NCBI RefSeq assembly: GCF_910596095.1
Contig: NC_056548.1
Span: 8,333,151 to 8,397,150 of the forward strand
Reading direction: 5' to 3'
Origin: Thunnus maccoyii
Taxonomy: Eukaryota; Chordata; Actinopteri; Scombriformes; Scombridae
Length of the DNA: 64,000 bases
Made by a program: the position numbers and the translations under genes
Notes under the pieces: model-generated
Told to the model about the DNA's origin: nothing
Databases searched by the model: none
The model's input: the letters and a program-made list of their open reading frames with translations, nothing else
In this document: positions 11,865 to 25,300 of the stretch, piece by piece
Layout of the letters: each line of letters opens with the position of its first letter
Numbering within the stretch: position 1 is the stretch's first letter

Positions 11865-14800
11865 ATGGCTGAGGCGCCGCGCAATGGCAACGAGCCTCCT
11901 CTAAACGTTGAGATAGATCCGGATTTCGAGCCCCAGAAGAGGCCACGGTCCTGCACTTGGCCGCTGCCCCGACCGGAGTCTGGTGCGGGCAAGCCCGGGA
12001 CAAATGACACTGACGTAATCCCCGAGGAAGAGGATGACGAGGGTGGCAGCACGGAGAGCGACGCTGCTCAGAAAGGCTGCGGTGGTGGTGGTGTTAAAGC
12101 CCGGGAGCCGAGCAGGAGCAGCAGCAGCAGCTCCGCCTCGCAGCCTGTGGAGGTCCAGCGCGGCCACAGCAAGGAGGAGGCCGCCGACGGCTCCCCTTCC
12201 TCCGGGCAGACCCCCGCAGCGGCTCCGGGCGGCTCTGCCTCCCAGCAGCTGAGGAAGTCCTCCGCCCGCAGGAACGCCTGGGGCAACTACTCCTATGCAG
12301 ACCTCATTACCCAAGCCATCGAGAGCTCCCCCGAGAAAAGGCTGACCTTGTCCCAAATCTATGACTGGATGGTGAGGTCTGTGCCATATTTCAAGGACAA
12401 AGGCGACAGTAACAGCTCTGCTGGCTGGAAGGTGAGCGGTGACATGCTGGTGCTGTCATCATAACAAAGACCATACTGTGGTCATGTAAAAACACACACA
12501 ATGCACACACAGATGTTGTTCATGCAGGAGCAGAGGAGGAGGGTGCAAGCACATTTTGTGTTATTTGCAGACACCACCATTTACAGGGTGATTTTTTAGT
12601 GTATATTTTTAGCTTCATTGTGAGGCATATTTGAGTGTCAGTGTAGATAATCAGCAGGGAATTGGTGAAATGTGTGGCTGCCTAACAAAACACATGGTGT
12701 AATATGACATATGATCCAAGCTGCTGTCAAAATATAAAGGTACAGTTGTAATAGTGTGTGCATCAAATTACATACACCATTAGTTCTGCACCTTTTTAAA
12801 AAAAAAAAAAAAAATCAGTACACACAAATCCAGTTTCTGTCCCTGCATTAAGAGCAAAGTAGGTATGAAACTCATAACAGGCGATGCAAAGTTAATTTCA
12901 CTTTCAGACAAACTGCTCAGATTGCAGCACGGAGGCTTCTTACAAGCTACAGTGGGGCCCTGCTTCTGTTTGATTTTAAGGATTAGTTCAGCCTGGAAAA
13001 CCAATTCATCTGTCATGGAATCAAGACTGATGAAAGCTTTGAGCTTTGCAGGATTTAGATGGGGAAAGGGGGGGTTAGAAAAAACTCTGGAAATGGGTTT
13101 GTAATCCTGCACAACTGTGGATGTGGGATGCAGGCCGATTCCATGGAGTTTCTTCATGGAGAAATGACAGTTAACAGTGAAGATTGTGGCTTTTAAACCT
13201 CCCCATGCTGATGTAAGATGATATTGGTGTACAGGAGAAACAAATCAATGCTAATAACTGATTAATCTGCACAGAATCAGTTGTTTAGTTAATACTTCTG
13301 ACTGGTGGCGGTCGGTTTGCATACGTGTTTGGATGCTCATTTGCCGCCAGATGCATTCAGTGGTTGCAAGCAAACGTTGGCTTGCAGAGGAAAGGGTTAA
13401 TGTTAGGGTTTCAGAAGTGCTGACATCAGCATTTCCTAGGAGATGCTTTGTAGCTGTGTGACATTCAGCAATCAGCTTAAGGTTGGGTCATCTGCATGAG
13501 GTGCTGGTGGTGGGGGGGGGGGGGGTAGTCATGCAAAAATGTCCCCAGTATGTTCAGGGTAGCACTGAATGGTTGTAAATCAAGACCTGTCATATGTCTC
13601 CTTGCCAACAACAAACCAGGAAAACACACTGACCTCAGATTAAATGACAAGCTTTGTCTGCAGCTCCAACACAAGGTTAAAATTTTCTCATTTTGTCTCT
13701 GTAGTGAATCCAAACGTAATATACAGCTCCTATGGATGACCGGCCAGCGGCTCGGCCCCGCTGTGTGCCACACTTGTCTTTTCATGTGGCCCCTGGGCAC
13801 AAGAATCAATCAGCTGACTATAAATTATGTAGGTCAATGTGTAGCAGTGTGAGAGAAGCTCAGTGTTTCTCTTTGGATCTGGCTCTGGCTAAACTGGCAT
13901 TGCTCCAGTCCCCGCTCAGAACGAGGCTTTGCTCAAAGGGTGCTGCAGCACTGCTGTAACTGCGTGGGGGAGGGGAAGGCAGGAGTTTGCTCTTTGTGAT
14001 TTATCTTTTTAAACGCTCTATGGCTCATACTGTATGTACCTGTGCAGCATGCAGAAAATTAAACACTTCTGACGCTTAATAGGTGAAATTATGGCTACTA
14101 GCTTTTTCTGTAAGAGGGAGGTCTGGTGGCTGTAGCTGCTACTCTGTACATTGTTTGTTTTACCACACAGAAAATTACACATGTAATCCAGGATAAGATG
14201 CATATCTTAAACCCCAACAAGACTCTGCAGTCTTTACTAGCTGTATAAAGGAGGTAAACACAATAAAAGCAACACCTGTGTTATGTAATTCAATCAAATA
14301 ATGTAATATCTGCCTTAGTAAAGCTTTTAACGTTCAGTTTTTTTCCATCCAAGAGGAGATGAGTTAATCATTTGATCATCTGTATGTTGTAGGTTACAAG
14401 ATAATGCACTGAACCGTTCTATATTGCAAAGCTATAACAGCTATTTTGTCCACCTGCTGTAATATAATGAAATCCAATACAGAAACACTGTAATTTATGG
14501 TCTCATAAACGACCATAGAGTTGTCTCAGCCAAAACTGAAGTGCCATAAAGGTTTATTTATTTACTGCAGGGCTGTTATGTTGGATTGCATTAGATTGAA
14601 CAGGGCAGGTGTTGTTTTTATTGTGTCTACTCCCTGTAGGTAATGGGATGATTAACATAGTGCAATAAATAAATGTCTTGGCTCGTTTTTTTAAAGACAG
14701 AGTTTCTTTGGTGTCATGTCAACACGTTCAGCTATAAATTTTTGCATTGAAAGAATCAAATTTATCCAATATCATGCCTTTCGATTGTCTAAGGTGTCTA

Positions 14801-15117
14801 AAAGAGACTCTTTTTTTCATTTTAATTACTTAGAACTTGTCAATATTCAAATCCTACTGAAAATAAAGATGTACCAAACCAATCTGTGGAATCGGTATCG
14901 GCCTGATACTGACCATACTGAGTGGATCAAGTTTCAGCCAGACATGATCGAACCACTTTAAATATCTATATATATAATTTGTTTGTCGATGTCATTATGA
15001 AATTCACTGTTTCATTAATTCAAACACAGGCGACACCTCAATTTATAGGACCACGGCAATTTCTGAAGCGTAATATTGTTTTTTTTATACCAGTGAGGGA
15101 GCTGTTACACAGATTTT

Positions 15118-15154
<37 letters not shown>

Positions 15155-18100
15155 AGAGCAGTGGTATCAGATTGGTACTCAGTACTGACACACTGAGTTT
15201 CAGTATCTTATAGGAATCTGTGTTTGCAGAGAAAAGGTTCAGATCAGAGCATCTTCACCCATTAATTATGGTTTCAATCCATATTTGCTCTGCGCCTTGA
15301 TGTTAATCAAGTCAACAAAAAGAACAAATGTGTTTCAGAGGACTTAAGAGTTTCATTATTAAATCGACCACAAAGAATCACAAGCATCCATGTGTCTTTT
15401 ACTACGGATGCACCTGAGTAAACATTAAAACGACTAAAAGCTCGAGTGAAATCGGGCGACAAAGTTAATAAAATGTTTGAACTTGCAGTGGAACTAAAGC
15501 TCGAATCTGTTTTGCTCAATTTGGCATAATTTGATTAGTGGAAAGTCAATTTATTTATAGAGCACATTTAAAAACAACACATTCTGAGAGAAACTGAAAA
15601 TACTTTTTAGACATTTCAAATTCAACTGGATGATGTGTTTCTTGGTGTACGACATTAGTGCACAGTGGACAGATGGGATGATGTTTGTAATAGTGAATAG
15701 TGTTGGATGTTTATTTATGGCTTGTTGTTAAGGGATGATGTCTGTACATTTTCACCCGAATTCAACAAGGTCAAGACTTTTCCTCAGGCTCCTTTTTTTC
15801 AACCTTTGGAGAAAAGTAGAAATACTAAAAACATCCATATCCTGTCCGGACACAGGTGCTGGCAAAGAAAAAAAAAAAAAGGAAGGAATCAAAAGCAAAC
15901 AAAGCCTGAGTCGCTCCCCCTGTGTGAGATTCATCTGCTTTTAATTATTATGCTTGTATTTTGCATTTTTCTTACTGTCAACAAATCTAATGAAAAGACC
16001 AAAACCAACAATGAATCGATCCCGTAGTTTTGTCTCTTATTCCTCTGTGCCATTGAGCTAATTGTCCAAAAACTATTAAAACACATACATGAGCAGCACA
16101 GTTGCACTGGCTGACATGTTCCGTCATTAGGATGAACATGTGCACCAGTTTATTTTGAGTGAATCCCACATACATCATCCTGCTGCTGAAATTACGCACT
16201 AGTGTGTGTGTGTTAATCCGCAGTTGAAAATTAGTTGTTCCCAGCCAATGCACCCTTCATTCCTGTTTGATTAATGCGAGCTAAACATTACAGACCCATT
16301 CTGCTTTAGGAAATTTCTTCTCATCTTTTTAAAAAGTGAAAACTATATATTTATGACCTATTCCTTCAGGAGGAACCAATCATCTTGTGGCTCAGTGCTG
16401 CGGACAAGCTGGGCAAGTCAGAAAGTACTGAGAGATGGACTAACACAGTGTTGGTTTTGATCTGTTCATGGGATGTGTTGACAATAAGGAAAAAAAACAT
16501 AAAAACAGCAGCCTTATCCTTTAAAGTCAGTCATTTAGCCTAACTAGAAGGTTATTGGTTAATTCTGAGTGAGAAACAAATATCATCTACCTTTCCAGTG
16601 AACCTATAGTGTGTGGAAACAAGAAGATTGCAATGCGATGAGGTACCTGATGTATATGTTTGACTCACATGTGCTGTGTTGTTGTGAGTGATGAAAGTGT
16701 TTGCTAGTTGCCCTAATCCTTTAATTGGCTTGAGGCGAGGGCTTTGCTGGAAGTTTGATGTCAGTGGGTCATTCTGTTGACTCATAGTATTCAGAGGATA
16801 ACTGTGGCCAGCCCTCCTTTGTGATCACTTAGTCATCACAAAGCTGGAGAGCGAATTCCTTCACAGCTACTTTTTATAGGATCCACATTTTGAAGGCCAC
16901 TGAAGGCTTTGTCTAGCTGTAGTTTGTTGGAGCTCGTTTGGTGTTTGATTAGTTTAATCTTCTGAGAGATGGGTTTAAATAGGACCTCGGTTTACGCAAG
17001 TTAAATCAAGCTTAAGAGAATTATGCTGGACCCTCTCCCAGTGAAGTTGGCCTTTGGGCTGCGGAGATCTCTGCAGAGTTCCCTCTGTTGCTGCAGTGTG
17101 ACCACGTTCCAGCTGTTTAATTTTGTACATGGTTGGGAGCATCTCCAGGGAAATCCTGTAGACCTTCCCCAGCAGCCAGAAATAGGTCACAGTGTGAGGT
17201 GCAAAGAAAAGTGTCTCTTAGAAGACACTGCAGTGTAAGATTTGTTCACAGTACTCTGTAGTAATAGTTAATTTAGTACCAAAATGACAGCATTACAGCA
17301 TTGGATGTCTTGTTAATGGTCTTCATCTTTTATCTTCAGTGGAACAATGGTGACCCAAAGTGCATATACTGTACCTACAGGCTGACTATTTCTTATAAAA
17401 ACTGTATCTCCACAGAAAGTGCAGTAATGTTTTAAAGGATAATTCTGGTTTATTACACCCTGGCTCTTGAATTTCACATTTTCGGTAATCTTACTCATCC
17501 TAACAATGACTCCTCAAGTTAACTGCTGAGATCAGGGAACTGGTGGCATCACTAAAAAGAAGTTCAACGGGGCAAGAAACAATCAGGCAGGTTTTAAACA
17601 AACTCCTAGGTTAGCTGAACTTTTTTGGTAGAAAAAAACAAAGATGAGCAGTAAAATAATTATCCAAACTGGCAAAACATCACAAGGTTAATTTAATAGT
17701 TGTTCAGAAGTTTTCAGTTTTCCTCAGTAGATGATCAGTTGTCATGAAATTGCAGATATTCAAATTTCCCTTCTTCTGAGCACTTCAAGGACTCTTTGCC
17801 CATGTTTTATTAAAAGTTGAGATTGAAAGTTCAAACGTCTTTCAAATTTCACAATGAAAATCTAAACATCTACAATTCCATCTGCTGAGGAAGCTCACAT
17901 GGTACGATCAAAAGCTCCAGAACAGCTACTGTCTGTTTAAACCATCTATCACAGTTTACAGACCAGCTTTCTGATTCAACTGTGACTTACTGTTTTTGCC
18001 CTAATTGTGCATGAACAGTTATTCTGTCCAGTGAGAGTTTTTTTTATTGACATTTCAGGTGTGCTTTCCTTCTGTTTTATAAAGTAATAAAGTGGTTTAG

Positions 18101-19660
18101 TAGATAATCTCCCTAATATGCTGGTTTGTTTACAACCTTTCTGATCATTCGATTTCTTGTCCCACCAAAGGTAGTTTTATCTTATCATATGTTATCATAA
18201 CTCATAGAAATGATTGCCAAAACATCAATAAGACTGAGCTTATAAAAAACTACCTTGTAGGTATGTGCTTATATTTATATTAAGAAATGCTTTTGCACAT
18301 ACATATATTTTACTGAATTTATTTGTTTTCATTGCAGAATTCCATCCGACACAATCTGTCCCTCCATAGTCGTTTTGTGAAAGTCCAGAATGAAGGAACA
18401 GGGAAAAGCTCCTGGTGGATGGTCAACCCAGAGGGTGGAAAAGGAGGGAAAGCTCCACGACGACGAGCTGTATCCATGGATAACAGCAAGTACATCAAGG
18501 GAGCCAGAGGACGTGCCACCAAGAAGAAAGCCTCGCTGCAGGCTGCCCAAGACGGTAGCTCAGAGAGCTCCTCAAGCCTCTCCAAATGGACAGGAAGTCC
18601 CACCTCCCGCAGCAGTGACGAGCTGGACGCCTGGACAGACTTCCGCTCCCGGACCAATTCCAACGCCAGCACACTGAGCGGTCGTCTGTCACCAATTCTG
18701 GCCAACCTGGAGCTGGACGAGGTGCCTGATGATGACTCACCCCTCTCCCCGATGCTGTACTCCAGCCCCAGCAGCATGTCGCCGTCCACGGGGCCCACAG
18801 GGCTCTCTGACCTGGCAGGTACCATGAACCTCAACGACAGGCTCTCTGACAACCTGATGGATGACCTTTTAGACAATATCAGCCTGACAGCATCCCAGCA
18901 GCCTCCTCCTGGAGAGGAAGACAACGGAGCCAATGGTCAGGGGAGCTCAGTGTTTACCTTCAGCTGCTCAGGTAGCCCCTCTGGCAGCTACGGGCCTAAC
19001 CCTCTTTTTAGCCCACCGTCCATCACAAGCCTGCGCCAGTCGCCCATGCAGACCATCCAGGAGAACAAGCAGACCACCTTCTCCTGCATCTCCCACTTCA
19101 GCGACCACCAGACCCTGCAGGATCTGCTCAGCCTGGACACCCACAGCCACAGCAACGTCATGCTCACCCAGTCCGACCCGCTGATGTCACAGGCCAGCAC
19201 CGCCATCACCCTGCAGAATTCCCGCCGTAATGCCATGCTGCTGCGCAAAGATCACGTGTTGGTGAACCACACCACCGCAGGTCAGGCCCAAAGCTCTTCA
19301 GTGCCTGGTTGGCAAGCTGGCTTGTCAACCTCAGACAACGGAGGCCTGGGGCTGAGCGGCGACGCCGGCCACCCTAACGTCAAGCAGCCGCACCTGAAGT
19401 CTCCCAGCAAGAACGCCTCTATGCAGCTCGGCTCTGGTTTGTCCGGCCAGGACCGCTTTCCCGCTGATCTGGACCTCGATGTGTTCAACGGCAGTCTCGA
19501 GTGTGACATGGACTCCATCATTCGCAATGAACTGATGGACGCAGATTGCCTGGACCTCAGCTTCGACTCTCGCCTCACCTCTGCCCAGAACGCCAACAGG
19601 AATTCAGGAAGTTTCTCGAGCTCGAAACAGACCTCCCCTCAGAGCTGGGTCCCAAGCTGA
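11865..19660 (+). CDS. foxo3: Forkhead box O3 transcription factor
   Basis: FoxO transcription factor controlled by insulin/PI3K-AKT signalling; it activates stress-resistance, cell-cycle-arrest, autophagy and apoptosis genes when nuclear. Two coding exons: 11865-12431 (189 codons) and 18338-19660 (440 codons plus stop), 629 aa against 673 in human. The ATG at 11865 starts MAEAPRNG, in line with the human MAEAP start; an upstream in-frame ATG at 11835 is not conserved. The forkhead domain spans about residues 135-225, with the intron falling exactly between SSAGWK and NSIRHNLSL, as in other FOXO genes. All three AKT sites are present: RPRSCTW (Thr31), RRRAVSMD (Ser235) and RSRTNSNAS (Ser297). 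The C-terminal transactivation segment is [20 protein letters not shown]. Which teleost co-orthologue (a or b) it is cannot be decided here. Confidence 0.97.
12432..18337 (+). other. foxo3: foxo3 intron 1
   Basis: A 5.9-kb intron flanked by GTGAGC and TTGCAG. It contains simple tracts (poly-A 12796-12813; poly-G near 13514-13526; 29 T at 15121-15149) and one MITE at 17683-17943. The stretches 13260-13500, 13720-13970 and 17030-17190 are of higher complexity, repeat-free by eye and could be conserved enhancers, but that is a guess. No exon or RNA gene is visible. Confidence 0.6.
17683..17943. mobile_element. MITE, family C, copy 1 (degenerate)
   Basis: The ends AAGGTTAATTTAATAGTTGT and, inverted, AACAGCTACTGTCTGTTTAA resemble the termini of copies at 39302-39463 and 47738-47989. 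The shared interior motif is the CACATG...AAAGCTCCAGAACAG block before the right end. Non-coding. Confidence 0.5.
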
Positions 19661-21233
19661 GAAGCTCTAACAGAGCTCAGCATGATCAAAAAAAAAAAAA
19701 AAAAAAAATTGGGGAAAATGTAAATTGGGTTTCATTGTCCTGCATTGTGCAACTAGAGGGAAGAAAGTATGTAAAAGTGTATTCATGTAGTATTTTTTTC
19801 CATTATTTTTAATGTGAGGGATTATGTTCGGTACTGTATTTTAAGTGTCTGAGACACACATAAGTGTCTTTAGAGTGGAGAAAAAAAAAAATCCTTTAAA
19901 AAGATCAATACCTGGGCGGTGTGAACAACAGTATTGACTGGAATGGAACTATGGGACATTTTGTTAAAACTATATAAAAAAAAAAAACATCAACTCGTGT
20001 TAGTCTCAGGGAATCACTCGTCACAAAGTGATACATGAAACTGAAGATGAATTATGTTTTCACCCTGCTTTCTCTCCTCTTTCACACCCTTTCATACCTA
20101 AACCAACATTTTTGCCAAACCAGCTGTCAGCCTGTTGTGGGTGACAGCCTGTTTACAGAAAAAGCTGCAGAGAATGTTGCATTATTACGTTCCAGTGGAG
20201 GATACTTGACAAGCTTTTTTTTTTTTTTTAAAGTTTCTTTGAGAGTACGTAGCCCTAAACCGGACTAAAAGATTTAAAAATTTACAAAAAGCTTTTTTTC
20301 TTTTCTTTTTTTTCTCCCATTGATGCACCGAGTCACGCACCAAATATCAATCTGTAGAGGTAATATGTTATCAAGATGTGAACTGATCTACATTGTGTGG
20401 TTTTTTGTATGTAATGTTTTATTTTTATTTAGCAAATTTTACCCTGTGATTTTAGTGACCTTACTGTAAATTTTGTTCCTTCTAAAGGTGCATTAATGAA
20501 GTCTTGATAATATGGTGTTTCTGCTGCAGACCCCTCTTCGCTATCTTCCTCCTACTCTTCTTCCACTTACTGCAATATTTGGAAGTACTGCTCAGTATAC
20601 AAAGTTTAGGACAGAATTAAGGACAGTGTTTAGCAATCAACATGATTTAGCTCTAGTTGACAACATTTACATTAGCAAACACGTAGGACTATTTGGAATA
20701 AAATAATCACACTTGGAGACGCCACAGCACTACAATATTTGGTGCTATAAATAAGAAGATAGCAGGGAGTGGCTGCAGATGGAGCGGCATTAGTAGCCTC
20801 CCTTTGTTATCAGCACTACAGCAGGTTCTGGGTAAAATTATGTTTCCAACCCAGTGAGAGGAGATTGTGTAGTATCTTTAGAGCCTTTTTTTTTTTTTTT
20901 TTTTTTTTTTTTGCCATTTATGAAAGAAACAACCACAGTATTTTAAATATTGCCAAAATATTTCTGCATTTAAATAAGTGGAAATAGGAGGATATACAGT
21001 GTATAAATAGTAGGAACCAGTGCTATAAGGGCAAAAAAAAATCTACATCAGCACAGTTTTTGTAGGAACACCAGGATGACTTTTTTAATTTTTATTTTAC
21101 ATTTTTATGACATTTTCAGTGAATGTCTTCTCCCTAAATTGACCATTTCAGAAGACATGTTGGTTTTATTTATTTAATTTCTTCCTCTTACTTCCTTTCC
21201 CACATGTGTAGTGAGTCAGAGCTGTGCAAAGCA

Positions 21234-21270
<37 letters not shown>

Positions 21271-21745
21271 GTGGTCTGTTCAAACTCACCCACATTTTTC
21301 CACCTCAATCGGGTATTGATCAGGACTGACAAAGCATAGACAAGTGATGCCTGAAATTGTGTCCTATTAGAGTTATTAAGAAGATCTAAGATGTTACATC
21401 CTGATGAATTTAACTGATATGGATTTGAGCTGAAATATCGAATCCCATTAGCTTAAGTGTTTATTTAACAGAAATATGTTCTGCACAATTGTGCTTCCAA
21501 TTATAATTTTTGTAGCTTCACATGGATGATTTAATCTTAAAACTACAGAAAAATAACTTGACGCTTTGTTATTTTCTACATTTATTTTGAGTAACACTCA
21601 CTGCCAATATCCATACTTCATTTCTTCCTATTGCTCCTACAAAAAAAAGGACATCAAGTTGACATTGCCAGTTGTAATTCCAGTTTCTCTCTTGGTTGTA
21701 TCAGAGATGGTGCATGTAAATAAAGCTTAAAGAACCACTGAATAT
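19661..21745 (+). other. foxo3: foxo3 3' UTR
   Basis: AT-rich, unspliced stretch after the TGA, with unusual homopolymers: about 20 A at 19688-19707, 27 T at 20886-20912 and 34 T at 21236-21269. The only strong terminal hexamer is AATAAA at 21719-21724, giving a UTR of about 2.1 kb, in keeping with long FOXO3 UTRs elsewhere. The hexamer overlaps a Pumilio-type TGTAAATA at 21715-21722. Confidence 0.6.
21719..21724 (+). terminator. foxo3: foxo3 polyadenylation signal
   Basis: AATAAA followed by a T-rich stretch (GGGGTTTTTTTGATATACC) about 25-40 bases downstream, a normal cleavage context. Confidence 0.65.
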
Positions 21746-22346
21746 CTGGGGTTTTTTTGATATACCTTTTTTATTTCTGTCCCTAGAGGAATTGCACAGC
21801 TGCAGACTTGCCTCTGCAGGCACCGCGGAGGTGATTTGCTATTGGATAATCACATCATGAGCTAAGAACCAATCACACACTGTATCCAAGAAGAATGGAC
21901 CCACTGAGATTAAGTCAAGGTTTCTGAATGCAGGATGCATGACTGCTGAGGTAGGTGCTGCTCAACAACTGATGCACTGTGCATAATTTATCGCTCACAT
22001 ACTGTATATTACAAATGATAGTTGTTGTGGTAAGTATCTAAAAAGCCCAAAAGCACTGACATCATATAATCCTAACAAAAGGAGGACTCCAGTGAAACGA
22101 TAGAGCCCTCTACAGATCAAATGTAGACACTGTCTCTGTGTCCTCATGAAGGACAGGAAATGGGGAGAGGAAGCCCGACTGCTGGATGTTCGTCTCCATG
22201 GATACACCACAACAGGCCACTAAGGAGGCAGAGATTTTGCAGGACTGAAGGAGCTGTATTTTTGAATGTAATGTCGGACACATAACTGGAATTGTCAGAA
22301 TCTCAATTTCTAAATGTTTTTTTGATCCTGAATGAAGAGGTGAGCC
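21746..22346 (+). other. foxo3-ccdc162 intergenic / ccdc162 5' region
   Basis: About 600 bases with no coding signal and no clear repeat. It presumably holds the ccdc162 promoter and 5' UTR. AG|GTAGGT at about 21951 could be the donor of a non-coding first exon, but this is uncertain. Confidence 0.35.
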
Positions 22347-25300
22347 ATGTGTGACGCATACAGAGTTTCCTCTTCTGTTAAAGTGGAGCAGATGGAGGCA
22401 GAGTTGCGGCATCAACTCTCATCACTCAGGGCGGAAATTGAAGAGAATGGATTTCCCCGGAGAGCAGTGCCCTCCAAATCCTACAGGTGTGGAAGCACGG
22501 CTGATGGTGTTCATTGTTTTATGTGCAGTCTTGGGTCACATTATAGCTGTGAATAATTTTAAAGTGTCTAGATTGCCTCATAGGTGGAATTTAAAGTCCT
22601 CCTCCACTCTAAAATGTGTTTTGCTCATTTTTCCTGGATGTTTGAGCTTCACTGTGCAGAATTATGTATGTGTACAGTCTGACATTAGAGGACTGTTTTC
22701 ACATTCATCTGCTGAAGGAGGAAAGTTTCTCTGAGCTCACTAAAAGTCTGTGTTTAAGACGTGGACGTATGAGCGTGATTTGTGACATCACAACCAGTAT
22801 GGAAGCCAGTCCTGGTCCAATATGCAGCTTACACCATATTGATGTGGACACTTGAAGCCTCCAGTGCACAAACACTGAGAATGGACTTTACAGTGAAAAA
22901 GGAGACATCTTGTGTCCCGCAGTTAAACTTTTGAAATAATCGCATATTTATGGATAATGGATTTTTCAATGAAGGAGTAGATATATCATTATAAAACATT
23001 TTATGAGGTAAATTAATTGTTTGTGGAAAAACTGTATTTTATTATTCCAAGCAGAGTACTTTTACATGTCTGAAGGGGAGTTTAATAGTAATGTCTAGAT
23101 TGCCAGGTAGGTGGGACTTATACAGGCAAGTGATTTATTCTCAGTAAAATATGATTTTACAGTGATTCCAATTAAATATGGAGTTTACAGATTTTCAAAA
23201 TGGTTTTGGCACCAGTTATCTGACACTTGTATGTCTGCATTTTTTTTTATTTTTTTTTGCAACACTACAGGCATGCTTCTATGGATGTTAGCCCACCACT
23301 TATATTTCAGTCCAGTCTGAAGTATCTCAAAAACATTTCATGGATTGCCATGAGATTTTATAGACATGATCCCCAGAGGATGAATAACTTTGATCCCCAG
23401 ACTGTTTGTCTAGAACCACCATGAGGGTCACCATACTTCATTGGTTGATTGACATTTGTAGTTTTGAGTGACATATCTTGACAATATTGGATAGATTGCC
23501 TTGAAATTTGCTACAGATATTCAAGGTCCCTAAAGGATAAATGCTAATGACTTTGGTAATCCCCTGGACATATAGCACCATTAGGTCAAATTTCAGTTTG
23601 TCCTATACGAATGAAATATCTTTAAAACTATTTTCATGATGTTCCCATCAACCTGATGTGTACTTTGTGTTTTGTACTAAGTAGCAATTTTTACCATGCT
23701 ACCACACCAAAATAAGATGGTGAACATGGTAAATATTACTTGCAACATCATCATTAGCATTGTGAGCATGTTAGCAGGCTGATATTAGCATTTAGCTTAA
23801 AGCACCACAATCTCAAAGTAGCCTCACAGAGCTGCTTTCATACCTATAGCTTTATGCTTATTTTTATTTATTTTTTATTTAAGTATTTAGTATTTACAGA
23901 GGAATTAACTACATCTTCTTCTTAAATTTTAGTTAATGTCAGCAAACTGTAGCATTTAGCTTAGCATTAAATCACCACAGTGTCAAAGTAGCCTCACAGA
24001 GCTGTTAGCATGGATAGCTTTTTTTATTATTATTATTATTAAAAGTGGAAATAATTAAATCTTTTCCTTAAAAATGAAAAGTTGAATTCATTAGCAATAA
24101 AATGGCCCCTTATTGCTAAATTCACTCATATACACTCTTTGTCATTACAGCTTTACTTGATAGTAGCTTGTGGTGGCTAACATTGACTGTATATAATATT
24201 TTTATACGGTCAATGGTGGCTAATATTAGCTAACGTCAGCAAACTTAAGCATTTAGCTTAAAGCGCTGCAATGTCAAAGTAGCCTCACAGAGCTGTTAGC
24301 ATACATATGCTTAGTTTTATTTTTTTTAAGTACTGAAAGAGGAAATAACTAAATCTTCTCCTTCAAAATAAAAAGTTTGTCTTGTTGTTACAGCTTTATT
24401 TGATAGTAGCTTTTGGTGGCTAATATTAGCTAATGTCAGCAAACTTCAGATATATTTTGCTTTATAATTGACATTAATGAGTCAGTTCACTGACTTTACT
24501 CTACTTGCAACTGTACACTGTGATTTAACATTTACAATTATCCTATCAATTGAATTTGTGGCCACAATAGGTATTGTATTAATGCTCTTTTGGCCATATG
24601 AGCCTTTAATAATGTTGAGCTTTATTTCAGTTCTGTTCCACCTCCAAAAGATATTTCTTTCTTCCGTTTGGAGAGGGAGCAGACACTAAGAAGAGGACTT
24701 CAGGTAAGACTGAAATTCTGTCTTTTTATTTTTATCAAGGACAGTCTGGGGGCGATGGAAAATTAAACAGCCTATTTCTAGGTTATGAAAAGCTTTAGAG
24801 TCCACCCTGGATAATATGTAATGGTCATTTTAAACAGAACTGTGGACTTTTTTTTTTTTTTTTTTACAAACTTATAAATGCCCTTCCCTGTGTTGCAGGT
24901 GGCTGAAACTTTACCTGTTCAGTCTCAGTCTGACGTCATGCAGAGAGAGCTGGAGAGTTGCTTGAGTTTGGAGTACACATCTGATAGTCTTCCTCCTCTG
25001 CTGCACCAGGTGAGGTCAGCACAAGTACTCAGTCCAACAGAAGATCAAGAAAAGAACTTCATATGCAGTGAAACAGAACAGAAGTGAAAGACAAAGGAGC
25101 GTGATTGAAACCAGTTTTCCTCTTTGTAATTTTTCTCTGCAGTTCTACGTGGACAGATCATATTACTTGGCTCAAGTGAAATATCTGCTCATGCTGAGAT
25201 GGAGGAGATTTTGCCACCACACCAGCGTCATCGAGAAGCTTTATCCTCATTACAAGGTGACAACGTCTACATGAAAAGGCGACCGAAGACTAATTATAAC

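Noticed and set aside
11901..12356. 151-codon - strand frame opposite foxo3 exon 1
   Set aside because: Shadow of a GC-rich coding exon; Gly/Ala/Arg-rich with no family resemblance.
12865..13852. Several 79-125-codon frames in foxo3 intron 1
   Set aside because: No splice sites of fitting phase and no similarity; FOXO3 needs no exon here. The stretch may be regulatory.
18319..18933. 204-codon - strand frame opposite foxo3 exon 2
   Set aside because: Antisense shadow: foxo3 on + explains the region fully.
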